DNA of 7,047 nt from Clostridium sp. CAG:413 (GCA_000431775.1 FR888226.1:8450-15496), one strand, 5' to 3'. Shown: positions 1 through 6,571, numbered from the stretch's first letter. The notes: generated by a model from the sequence alone, not told the origin. Numbers and translations: made by a program.

Positions 1-374
1 AGGTAGAGGTCGAAGATGATTACGGCAAGCCGGTGACCGTCCGCTTCTCCCGCCCCGTGCCTCTGTATTACAAGGTCAATATTACAGTAGACGCGGCGAC
101 AAATGAACAGCCTGCGGCAAACACCTTTGACCTCATCAAAGAGATAGTCATGGACAGCATTAACGCTCTCAATCCCGGCGATGACCTTGTACCGCAGCAG
201 TATCTCGCGGAGCTTTACAGGCGAGTGCCCGGTGTGCTCAATTATGAGTTTGCAATCAAGCTCAAGGACAGTACAGGGGAGAGCGTTGCCGCAGTGCAAG
301 GACTCAGCTATAACAAGGTAGCTCGTTGTGCGGATAAGGATGATATCACGATATCATATCGCACAGGGTCATAA
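1..374 (+). CDS. Baseplate J-like (gp47/XkdT-type) protein, C-terminal part
   Basis: The reading frame is open from base 3 to the TAA at 372-374, so this is the C-terminal 123 residues of a gene starting left of the window; a GTG at 33 is internal rather than a start. The visible segment has the baseplate J pattern: a beta segment reading VRFSRPVPLYYKVNITVD, then a helix (TFDLIKEIVMDSINAL), a Gly-Asp turn (NPGDDLVP), a helix leading into RRVPGVLNYEFAIKL, and a final short strand ending in ITISY. In this family such a protein is a structural wedge component of the contractile-tail baseplate. The family call rests on this pattern alone because the conserved N-terminal part is outside the window. 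The neighbour starting 13 bases downstream is a wedge/tail protein, which is the usual order J then I in P2-like and PBSX-like tails. No truncation or frameshift is seen within the visible part. Confidence 0.82.
   Translation, partial: VEVEDDYGKPVTVRFSRPVPLYYKVNITVDAATNEQPAANTFDLIKEIVMDSINALNPGDDLVPQQYLAELYRRVPGVLNYEFAIKLKDSTGESVAAVQGLSYNKVARCADKDDITISYRTGS
340..357. repeat. 18-bp near-palindrome at the end of the baseplate J gene
   Basis: Two perfect 8-base arms, ATGATATC (340-347) and GATATCAT (350-357), flank a 2-base spacer AC. The site is within codons for DDITISY, 15 bases before the AGGGGGT ribosome binding site of the next gene. Two bases are too few for a hairpin loop, so it would look more like a protein-binding dyad than an RNA stem if it does anything. 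It may simply be coincidence of Asp/Ile/Ser codons. Confidence 0.3.
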
Positions 375-380
375 GGGGGT
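373..380 (+). promoter_or_regulatory. Ribosome binding site that supports the TTG start at 388
   Basis: AAGGGGGT lies 7 bases before the TTG at 388. The first in-frame ATG (415) has no purine-rich SD-like stretch at a proper distance, so the SD favours the TTG start. A second TTG at 384 is in another frame and meets a TAG at 396, so it is not the start. Confidence 0.65.
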
Positions 381-387
381 CACTTGA

Positions 388-1734
388 TTGATAGATAGAG
401 ATTACCTCAAATTTATGACATCTGACCTGCCTATGCAATTTCGCACCGCCGAGTGTGGTAATAACCGTATCTTGCTCAAAGCTCTTGCAAAGCAGCTCGA
501 TGATGTGCTTGAGGCGTTTGATCAGCTCGGAAAGCGGACATATCTCAGACTGCTTTTTGGCGATGAGACAGGCGACTCGCTTACCAACGGCGCACACAGC
601 ATACAGCTTGATAGGATAGGTGAGGTCGTTGACCTGACCCGCAAGCAGGCGACAATCGTATCAAATAAGATCGAGAGCATCAACGATATAGCAAAGTCGG
701 GTAATATAACGGACGATACGCTGATACGCTTTATCCGTGATAATTTTACGACCTATTACCCCGACAACTCGCTCGAGGATCCCGAGTACAGTGAGTACCT
801 GTTCTACAAGATATTTTTAAATAGCTCGTACTGCACATACTCGGATGTTATCAAGTCACTGAGGATGTTTTGGAGCACCACCCCGATATATTACAGCGAG
901 GACAAGAACGAGCCTGCAACCATCATCTTATCAACGCCGGAGCTACGCCCCGAGCAAAACGCAAGGCTGTTTTTTCTCGCCCCTGTCGTTAAGGCGGCGG
1001 GCGTTAAACTTTACCGCGAGGCGGTCACCGTTGATGACGTCCGTGACCCTCAGCTCTATCTCGGCGGAGGATTATTTAACGGCGTGATACAAAGCACACT
1101 GCCGTATCTCGTCATCGACCATGAGTATAAGCAAGAGATGAGCGCGTCGGCTTTGCTCGAAAATGTGGTCGAAAAAGCGTCCGCGCCCTACGAGGAGCTA
1201 TATGAGTACCATGAGAACTCAATACGTCTTAAAGCGGCAGAATACGGCAAGCACGGGGCACTTGTTTATCCTGCATTTTTTGACGGCAAGCTCGTTGAGA
1301 AAATCTCGGGGCGGTCAAATATGTCGGACGGTGCCGCAAAGACCGTCTTTATCCCGTCAACGGTTACGGAGATCGCCGCGAGTGCGTTTGCTGATTTTAC
1401 ATCGCTCGAAAATCTGTCACTGCCTCAGTCTGTAACGACCGTGGGCGTATCTGCATTTAACGGTTGCACCGCTCTCAAAACAGCTGTCATATCGCCCAAT
1501 GCGGCGATTGCGGAAATACCTCAAGGAGCTTTTGCGGGCTGCACGCAGCTCCGAGAAATCGTGTTGCCCGCAGCAATCACAAGTATTGCAGCCAAGGCGT
1601 TTGAGGGCTGTAACTCTATCGAGCGTGTTGTTTACGGCGGCACGCAAGCGGAGTGGGATGCGATACAACGGGCTGCTGATAACGGCTCTCTCTTTACCGC
1701 AGAAATCGAATTTATAGGAGGATCAAATCAATGA
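388..1734 (+). CDS. Baseplate wedge/tail protein (DUF2612-like) fused to BspA-type leucine-rich repeats
   Basis: A 448-residue two-part protein. Residues 1 to about 215 resemble the Firmicutes tail proteins that follow baseplate J (DUF2612 / gpI-YmfQ functional class): an N-terminal helix, a LDRIGEVVDLTRKQA segment (74-88), a segment LFYKIFLNSSYCTYSDVIKSL (138-158), and an AAGVKLYREA motif (203-212) that ends this domain in relatives. Residues 215-315 are a linker I do not recognise. Residues 319-412 hold four leucine-rich repeats of the BspA/TpLRR (LRR_5) type, mostly 23 residues long: 319-341, 342-364, 365-389 and 390-412, each with a pattern such as IP.TVTEIAASAFADFTSLE. They are followed by a GGTQAEWDAI cap (417-426) typical of the end of such repeat blocks. 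The first half is presumably built into the baseplate; the repeats are inferred to face outward and bind a ligand. The TTG start is chosen from its SD. The stop overlaps the next ATG (ATGA). The wedge family assignment is moderate; the LRR assignment is strong. Confidence 0.75.
   Translation: MIDRDYLKFMTSDLPMQFRTAECGNNRILLKALAKQLDDVLEAFDQLGKRTYLRLLFGDETGDSLTNGAHSIQLDRIGEVVDLTRKQATIVSNKIESINDIAKSGNITDDTLIRFIRDNFTTYYPDNSLEDPEYSEYLFYKIFLNSSYCTYSDVIKSLRMFWSTTPIYYSEDKNEPATIILSTPELRPEQNARLFFLAPVVKAAGVKLYREAVTVDDVRDPQLYLGGGLFNGVIQSTLPYLVIDHEYKQEMSASALLENVVEKASAPYEELYEYHENSIRLKAAEYGKHGALVYPAFFDGKLVEKISGRSNMSDGAAKTVFIPSTVTEIAASAFADFTSLENLSLPQSVTTVGVSAFNGCTALKTAVISPNAAIAEIPQGAFAGCTQLREIVLPAAITSIAAKAFEGCNSIERVVYGGTQAEWDAIQRAADNGSLFTAEIEFIGGSNQ
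1342..1623 (+). repeat. Four tandem BspA-type LRR coding repeats
   Basis: This stretch encodes residues 319-412 of the preceding gene entry. Units align on a conserved pattern: hydrophobic strand ending in LP or IP, two or three small/hydrophobic residues (TVTEIA, SVTTVG, AITSIA), then AF, then C or F with a Leu/Ile near the unit end (FADFTSLE, FNGCTALK, FAGCTQLR, FEGCNSIE). Unit 3 is two residues longer than the others. Identity is at protein level; the DNA of the units is diverged, so this is not a recent tandem duplication. Confidence 0.8.
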
Positions 1735-2522
1735 AACAAGGCTTTATCATCACAGCTAAAGGCTGGGAAATACTCGCCAAGGCTATGGCGGGCTCTTGTA
1801 AGCTCAAGATAGCCGGCGTAGCTTTTGGCTCGGGCAAGGTTGAGACCGGCGAGAACCCTGCTACTTATACGGCACTCAAAAACCCCATAGCCGACGGCAC
1901 ATACTCGCACCTCTCGGTGACGACCGAAAAGGACGAGACAGGAGAGGTCAAACAATCAACGATATCATTTATCGCCGAATACAGGAGCGACTATAGCGGC
2001 GAGTGCCCCATAACAAACAAAGCTCCTGTTGATATCGACTATGACTTTGCCCTCTCGGAGTTTGGCATTTATGCTGAGGATCCCGCCAGCGGAGAGTATG
2101 TCCTTATCTACTATGCAACACTCGGGGATACTCCGCATCCTGTTACGTCGGCATCAAAGGGCGCTCGGGATATCCGCAGATACCCCGTCTCAATCGCAAT
2201 ATCAAAGGAGATAGAGGTCAGCCTTATTTATCCTCCGCTCGCTTTCGTTACGTCTGAAGAGATGCAAAACTACGCTCAGCAGACTTGCAAGCCTCAGTTT
2301 TTGCAGCTGTCAAAGGCGCAGGTGGAGGAGCACGATGTTAACCCTAACGCTCACCAAAATCTGCGTAATTATGTATCAACCAACGATGAACGCATAACAG
2401 CGCTCGAAAAGCTGCTCAGCGGCTCGGCTTCCGCACCGTTTAGGTGCGATTTTAACACGCTCGACGGCGTTGTCCTCAACGTAGGAGTATATAACGCCGC
2501 AGAGGCAAAAATCGAATTTTAA
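1731..2522 (+). CDS. Phage tail-collar fibre protein (DUF3751-like N-terminus, PTR-like motif)
   Basis: A 263-residue fibre trunk. The N-terminus (MKQGFIITAKGWEILAKAMAG, 1-21) followed by LKIAGVAFGSGKV (25-37) is the standard collar-fibre start, where the first helix and strand dock on the baseplate. Further family features are TALKNPIADGT (47-57), LSEFGIYAEDPASGEYVLIYYATLGD (108-133) and a segment leading to IEVSLIYPPLAF (161-172). Residues 201-208 (HDVNPNAH) match the HxxxPxAH phage tail repeat, here present once. A short coiled-coil stretch (ERITALEKLL, 220-229) precedes a terminal strand ending in AKIEF. There is no bulky receptor-binding head after the trunk; the next gene, 16 bases downstream, supplies one. 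Start is ATG with AGGAGG at 1716-1721, 9 bases upstream. The ATG overlaps the previous stop. Role inferred: anchors fibres to the baseplate. Confidence 0.8.
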   Translation: MKQGFIITAKGWEILAKAMAGSCKLKIAGVAFGSGKVETGENPATYTALKNPIADGTYSHLSVTTEKDETGEVKQSTISFIAEYRSDYSGECPITNKAPVDIDYDFALSEFGIYAEDPASGEYVLIYYATLGDTPHPVTSASKGARDIRRYPVSIAISKEIEVSLIYPPLAFVTSEEMQNYAQQTCKPQFLQLSKAQVEEHDVNPNAHQNLRNYVSTNDERITALEKLLSGSASAPFRCDFNTLDGVVLNVGVYNAAEAKIEF

Positions 2523-2538
2523 CGGAGGTGACTAAGCA

Positions 2539-4515
2539 ATGGCAGATATCTTAAGAAATGTTGTAGGCAAGCAGTTGCTCTACGGTTACTCGGTGTATTT
2601 TACCGAGAACGGCGCATCTGTACCTTATGTCCTCGTGGGCAAGGGCAATAACGATAACTACCTCTTTATGAGGCGGTATGCACCGTCTGATAAAGTGGCG
2701 TTTTTTGCGGAGGCGGCATCAGCCGGCACGACCGACTCGGAGAGGATATATGACGGCCGTACCCTCGATAAGTTTTGCAAGGAGACCTTTTACAAAAGGT
2801 TTACGGCAAACTGGCAGCGAATATTTGTTGACCAGCTTATCACGGTAACGAGAGCGTCTGACGGCCAGACCTACGGCATCAACCGTAAAGTCTTTGCTCC
2901 GTCCGCTACCGAGCTTTGTATAGGCGATGATGACGGTGACGGCACTGTACCCACCGAGGGTACGGCGTATCAGTATTTTATGACCGCCGCACAGTCCAAA
3001 AGGATGTGTAGGCTCGGCGGCAGCAACGGCGAGTATGTCAGATGGTGGACGCGCACAAAGAACAACCATATAGGCAACTTTGTCAACTACTACGGCGTGA
3101 CTATTGAAACTAACGGCAGTTACGACGCTAAAGCGTGGCAAAAGACAGCTTATTATATTCGCCCCGTCTTGAGCATCAATGGTAAGGTTTCGATAATAAA
3201 CGACGGCTCTATGTGGCGTATCATCCCGAACTTACCGCCCGTACTGCCGTCACAGACTGTCAGCACTATGACCGTAAACAGCGGCAGCACCATTGAGCTG
3301 AGTTGGAACGCAGCGACTGACGATGACGGACCCGCCGCTCCGAAATACCGTTTGCAGCTCCGTAAGGACGGCGGTGAATGGGAAACCGTCCTCGAGACCG
3401 CCGAACCATCGTACAGCAAGACGATAGCTTATAACGAGGTCGTCGGCAAGGCGGAGTACAGGGTGCAGGCATTTGACTCCTACGATAACGTCTCCGATTG
3501 GGCACAGATAGCCGATATAACGGTCGTTAACAATGTGGCGCCCACAGCCCCCTCATATATCGCTGTCAACGGCAGATATATGGGCGAGAGTATCGCGGTG
3601 ACATGGGGTAACGCCTCGGACAGCGACGGTAATCTTGTAGGTTATAAAGTGTACCGCAGCGTTGATAACGGTGCATATGTGCTTGTGAGCACTACAGCCG
3701 CTAACGTATACCGTGAGACGGCCGGGCAGTGGTCTACGGTCAAATACAAAGTACACGCCTATGACTCTATGGGTGCTGTTTCAACCGAGTATAAGGAGGC
3801 GGCGGTCTCGCTCAGCCAAAGGATAACCATGAGCATAGAGGTTGACGCAGACTCAGATATCGAGGATGGCGGCAGTTATGAGGCCGGTATCAACGATACC
3901 GAGACCGGCAAGACGCTCAAGTTTACCATCACTGACTCTGCCGATGATGAGACCTATGCGATAGCGGTCAACTGCAACAGTGCTTTGTCGCTCATGACAA
4001 ATGGCAACGCCTCAAAAGGCAGTCATAGTGTCACGATAAGCAAAGCCGTATGGCAGGGGCTTTCAAACGGCAGTCATTATATCGAGATCAACGTCAGCAA
4101 TACCAAGGGCGATTCCATTCATGAGACCATCTTTTTTGACAAGGATGTAAGCGGCGCATATATCACGCTTGCAGAGCCTATAGTGGTCGAGTCCGCCGAG
4201 GCAGTAAGCAAGTTCTTGATAAATGTCAAAAGATATGTCCCGACAGGCGCTACTATCACCGTACAGGTGACTAACAACGCCAACGATACGTCCCCTGTTT
4301 GGCAGACGGTAGATGCAGATAAGCTCGATGGCAGTGAGTTCGTAGCGTTTACCAACACCACGGTCGCTAATGGTAATGCGTTTAACTTTATCATCAAGGC
4401 TGACAGAGGTACGGCGACGAGCTACGGATATATAAGCTCCGTGAGCGGTGTGTTTGGGCAGAATTTGTTTGAGTATATCCTTGCTCGCCTCGATGCACTC
4501 GAAGGAGGCAACTGA
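2539..4515 (+). CDS. Tail adhesin: N-terminal DUF6273 domain, two FN3 domains, beta-rich C-terminus
   Basis: A 658-residue putative receptor-binding fibre protein. Residues about 11-216 match the DUF6273 pattern of gut Firmicutes phages: GKQLLYGYSVYFTENGASVPYVLV, LDKFCKETFYKRF, FAPSATELCIGDDDGDG, AYQYFMTAAQSKRM, then EYVRWWTRTK (165-174) and the closing YYIRPVLSINGK (205-216). I regard this as probably C-type-lectin-like. Residues about 230-329 and 333-425 are FN3 domains (IELSWNAATDDDG ... YRVQAFDS; IAVTWGNASDSDGNLVGYKVYRS ... KVHAYDS). Residues about 428-540 look like another Ig-like unit, and 541-658 a final beta-rich part ending in a short helix. No signal peptide or membrane segment is evident. 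FN3-type domains are well known on tailed phage virions. Start is ATG with GGAGGTGA at 2524-2531. The stop shares one base with the next ATG. Carrying the lectin-like domain at the N-terminus is unusual for a fibre. Confidence 0.75.
   Translation: MADILRNVVGKQLLYGYSVYFTENGASVPYVLVGKGNNDNYLFMRRYAPSDKVAFFAEAASAGTTDSERIYDGRTLDKFCKETFYKRFTANWQRIFVDQLITVTRASDGQTYGINRKVFAPSATELCIGDDDGDGTVPTEGTAYQYFMTAAQSKRMCRLGGSNGEYVRWWTRTKNNHIGNFVNYYGVTIETNGSYDAKAWQKTAYYIRPVLSINGKVSIINDGSMWRIIPNLPPVLPSQTVSTMTVNSGSTIELSWNAATDDDGPAAPKYRLQLRKDGGEWETVLETAEPSYSKTIAYNEVVGKAEYRVQAFDSYDNVSDWAQIADITVVNNVAPTAPSYIAVNGRYMGESIAVTWGNASDSDGNLVGYKVYRSVDNGAYVLVSTTAANVYRETAGQWSTVKYKVHAYDSMGAVSTEYKEAAVSLSQRITMSIEVDADSDIEDGGSYEAGINDTETGKTLKFTITDSADDETYAIAVNCNSALSLMTNGNASKGSHSVTISKAVWQGLSNGSHYIEINVSNTKGDSIHETIFFDKDVSGAYITLAEPIVVESAEAVSKFLINVKRYVPTGATITVQVTNNANDTSPVWQTVDADKLDGSEFVAFTNTTVANGNAFNFIIKADRGTATSYGYISSVSGVFGQNLFEYILARLDALEGGN
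3034..3171 (+). other. Candidate hypervariable/ligand-binding segment of the DUF6273 domain
   Basis: This encodes residues 166-211, from the YVRWWTRTK strand to IRPVL. It is dense in AAC and TAC codons for Asn and Tyr (for example N175, N176, N180, N183, N192, Y184, Y185), the residue mix found in lectin binding loops and in variable regions of diversity-generating retroelement targets. No template copy of this segment and no reverse transcriptase is present in the window, so no diversification can be claimed from here. Confidence 0.3.
4502..4508 (+). promoter_or_regulatory. Ribosome binding site for the tandem ATG ATG start of gene 5
   Basis: AAGGAGG lies 6 bases before the ATG at 4515 and 9 before the ATG at 4518. 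Both spacings work, so either ATG could be used; the first also overlaps the previous stop (TGATG), favouring coupled re-initiation there. The difference is one Met. Confidence 0.65.
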
Positions 4516-5744
4516 TGATGTATCACTATATCGTCATTGATTTAACAAGAGGGGCAGACATCGTCTGCCCCTCGTACTCCATCGGCAGGAAGGGCGAGAA
4601 CCTTGCCGAAGCCCTTAAAATCATCGTGCCGGAGCGGTACCTTAACTGTAATATCCTCTTAGAGTTTGGGCTTGCCGACGGCTCGAAGTTTGTCTCAAAA
4701 TCAATTCCTTATGCAGAGGTCATAGAGTATCCGCTCGGGAGTCATCTGATGCTTGAGGGGTTAATGGTGATTGGCATCGTAGCGGTAGATGCTACAACGG
4801 GAGCAGTCTTTAAGCCCTTTGAAAAGACCTTTGTCGTGTCTGACTCGCTCAATATCCTGCCGACCGAAGGCGCACCGTATGGCGTGGTTGCTGACCACGA
4901 AAAGCGGCTTAAAGAGGTCGAGGACGAAGTGACCGAAAACACCAAATTACGGCACGAGCACAGCAATAAAACCGTGCTCGATAAACTCGAGGCAGACGGT
5001 GACAGTCTCACCTATGACGGACAGCCTATCAAGGGCGACGGAGGCAGTACACAAGGTGATTGGCAGCAGTCAGATCCTGCCGCTAAGGACTATATCAAAA
5101 ATCGCACGCACTATGAAACCGATGCGTTCGAGGTGACATGGGACGGCAGCACACAGGACAAAGACAGCGTGTATCTCTTTGATATGGAGGATGGCGACGG
5201 GGCGGTGGATAAGTTTTATCTCGTCAAGGTTGCCGACGATATAGCCGTGCCCCTTGCCTTTGAGTCACTTACGGTCAATGACCTCAAGTTTAACGAGAAC
5301 GGCCACACCGTGCCGGGCACCGATATAGTGGGTGAGTTTGCAATAGCCAAATTTAACGGTGGATATATGGTCGCCCCTTATCTCGTCTATTGCACGGCAA
5401 ACAGCGTACAGCTCGAGCTTGCTGAGTTTGAGACTACTATCACCGTCGGTAAAGGGCTTTGGTATATCACGGGCGGCGGCACATATCTTGAGTCTGTCAG
5501 CTTTCCGGCCTCGGTTATGAGGCTCGATAAAAAGTACATCCCTGATACCGTCAAGGTTGAGATAGCGCAGCGCGATAAGTATGTCATCATCACCGTGACT
5601 GACCGCGACGGCGGCACTCAATCGGCTGCCCTTTGGTATACAAAGCCCCAAAAGGGCGTTGATTACTGGACCGACGAGGACAAGCAGGAGATAGTCAAGG
5701 ACGTTATTGCGGCGCTCCCATCATGGACGGGAGGTGACTACTGA
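4515..5744 (+). CDS. BppU-like baseplate/fibre protein with beta-rich C-terminus
   Basis: A 409-residue structural protein. Residues about 3-118 resemble the N-terminal domain of BppU-like upper baseplate proteins: an Ig-like fold starting YHYIVIDLTRGADIVCPSYS and ending near FEKTFVVSDSLNILP. A charged helix (HEKRLKEVEDEVTENTKL, 128-145) leads to HEHSNKTVLDKLEADGDSLTYDGQPIKG (147-174), a linker motif common in Firmicutes tail proteins. The GDWQQSDPAAKDYIKNRTHY motif (181-200) starts the next part. Residues 201-365 are a beta-rich domain I cannot name. The end reads KGVDYWTDEDKQEIVKDV, a short Tyr-Trp-containing helix seen at the C-terminus of other tail fibres. The role is inferred as a connector or receptor-binding component beside gene 4. 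A perfect inverted repeat lies within codons 12-20. The stop shares one base with the next ATG. The N-terminal assignment is moderate; the C-terminal function is unknown. Confidence 0.6.
   Translation: MMYHYIVIDLTRGADIVCPSYSIGRKGENLAEALKIIVPERYLNCNILLEFGLADGSKFVSKSIPYAEVIEYPLGSHLMLEGLMVIGIVAVDATTGAVFKPFEKTFVVSDSLNILPTEGAPYGVVADHEKRLKEVEDEVTENTKLRHEHSNKTVLDKLEADGDSLTYDGQPIKGDGGSTQGDWQQSDPAAKDYIKNRTHYETDAFEVTWDGSTQDKDSVYLFDMEDGDGAVDKFYLVKVADDIAVPLAFESLTVNDLKFNENGHTVPGTDIVGEFAIAKFNGGYMVAPYLVYCTANSVQLELAEFETTITVGKGLWYITGGGTYLESVSFPASVMRLDKKYIPDTVKVEIAQRDKYVIITVTDRDGGTQSAALWYTKPQKGVDYWTDEDKQEIVKDVIAALPSWTGGDY
4549..4573 (+). repeat. Perfect 11-bp inverted repeat (hairpin) near the start of gene 5
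   Basis: GAGGGGCAGAC (4549-4559) pairs exactly with GTCTGCCCCTC (4563-4573) around a 3-base loop ATC. In RNA it would form an 11-bp GC-rich stem starting 34 bases after the first start codon. There is no T-run after it, so it is not a standard intrinsic terminator. It lies in codons 12-20 of the gene and could act by slowing early elongation, or be a coding coincidence. Confidence 0.75.
4608..4625 (+). repeat. 18-base exact repeat, copy 1 (gene 5)
   Basis: The string GAAGCCCTTAAAATCATC here recurs exactly at 6738-6755. Both copies are read in the same frame as EALKII, in gene 5 and in gene 7. The flanks differ immediately on both sides. Confidence 0.8.
5729..5737 (+). promoter_or_regulatory. 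Ribosome binding site for gene 6
   Basis: GGGAGGTGA sits within the last codons of gene 5, 6 bases before the ATG at 5744. With the TGATG stop-start overlap it supports coupled translation. The core GGAGGTGACTA is identical to the one before the ATG at 2539. Confidence 0.75.
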
Positions 5745-6571
5745 TGAGCGATTATTACCTCGTCGATAAGACGCTGCTTGATAACGGTCTGAAAGAGATA
5801 GCCGACGCCATAAGGCAGAGCGGCGGCACAACGGCAAAGCTGTCATTTCCCACGGGCATGGTCACTGCGGTGAGCGGTATAAAGGCCGCTCCGTGGTGGA
5901 TTGATAAGATGGTCAATGCCCCGTATCTTTTCCAAAGAGTAACGCTCCCTGAAAAATGCGAGTTTGATTTTTCGTTCTTGCCTGTAAGTGAGGATACGCA
6001 GGTTAACATGACCAACCTTTTCGGATTCGCAAAGGGTGTTAAGGAGACCACGGTAACTTTCCCATCCAGTAAAAAAATCTGCATAGGATACATTTTCTAC
6101 GGAGCAACAACGGTCGAAAAGGTCGTTTTCAAGGGCGAATTTGATTTTACTCAAAATCCCGGAGGCGGAATCTTAGGAGGCTTGGCAGCGTTTTCGATGT
6201 GCTCAAACCTCAAAACGATAGAGTCAACAGCGACCTTCGGTGGAAAAGAGTTCCTACGCAAAGAGGCGACTGCGTATAACCCCTTTTATAGCTGTGCGAA
6301 GCTCGTTGATGTGCGGTTTACTCCCAACTCGGCGCAGCAAGATTGGGTGTTTAAGTGGAGCCCGGCTCTGAGTGGCGAGACACTTGTGTCGGCTGCTAAC
6401 GCTCTGACGGTCGGCAGCTATACACTTACGCTCCATGCTACGGCGGCGGCTCGCTGCGCCGAGATTACCGGCACGGTCAGTGACGGAGCTTTTACGGCCT
6501 CAAGCAGCGGTACAACCACGCTTGTGGACTTTATAACAACAACGAAAGGATGGTCACTCGCAAATGGTTAG
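5744..6571 (+). CDS. Tail-associated protein with degenerate BspA-like leucine-rich repeats
   Basis: A 275-residue protein. Residues about 9-45 (KTLLDNGLKEIADAIRQSGGTT, then LSFPTGMVTAVSGI) form the N-terminal module found on many gut Firmicutes tail proteins, with one or two helices that probably attach it to the tail. Residues about 88-196 contain degenerate leucine-rich-repeat-like units: TNLFGFAKGVKETTVTFPS, YIFYGATTVEKVVFKG, AAFSMCSNLKTIESTATF and PFYSCAKLVDVRFTPNS (179-196). The end includes LSGETLVSAANALTVG and YTLTLHATAAARCAEI, a C-terminal pattern common in these proteins. No catalytic motif, signal peptide or transmembrane segment is evident. It is probably another host-binding protein of the distal tail. 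A run of seven A at 6071-6077 encodes Lys-Lys and does not disrupt the frame. The gene overlaps the next start by 8 bases. Confidence 0.65.
   Translation: MSDYYLVDKTLLDNGLKEIADAIRQSGGTTAKLSFPTGMVTAVSGIKAAPWWIDKMVNAPYLFQRVTLPEKCEFDFSFLPVSEDTQVNMTNLFGFAKGVKETTVTFPSSKKICIGYIFYGATTVEKVVFKGEFDFTQNPGGGILGGLAAFSMCSNLKTIESTATFGGKEFLRKEATAYNPFYSCAKLVDVRFTPNSAQQDWVFKWSPALSGETLVSAANALTVGSYTLTLHATAAARCAEITGTVSDGAFTASSSGTTTLVDFITTTKGWSLANG

Noticed and set aside
1163..1435. 90-residue Arg-rich + strand open frame within gene 2
   Set aside because: It is the alternative frame of a long gene; its basic composition is an effect of frame shift, not a DNA-binding protein.
2432..2455. CGCACC-GTTTA-GGTGCG stem followed by ATTTTA, terminator-like
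   Set aside because: Stem is only 6 bp, the T-run is short and broken, and it is inside gene 3 some 70 bases before the stop; more likely coding sequence.
2785..2802. Small inverted repeat ACCTTT-TACA-AAAGGT in gene 4
   Set aside because: Only 6 bp and AT-rich, inside coding sequence, of a kind expected by chance in several kilobases.
2719..3141. 140-residue open frame on the minus strand inside gene 4
   Set aside because: It lies wholly opposite a well-supported adhesin domain, has no recognisable motif, and no other minus-strand gene exists in the window; it is a codon-bias shadow.
5265..5651. 128-residue open frame on the minus strand inside gene 5
   Set aside because: Opposite a continuous structural gene, with low-complexity translation and no family pattern; a shadow.
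6071..6077. Run of seven A as a possible ribosomal slippery site or frameshift
   Set aside because: The reading frame stays open for another 160 residues with family-like sequence, no alternative frame yields a longer product, and no clear downstream stem was seen.
5755..6154. Two overlapping minus-strand open frames of 112 and 103 residues inside gene 6
   Set aside because: Both mirror the coding strand of a tail protein with a clear start and SD; neither has its own support.
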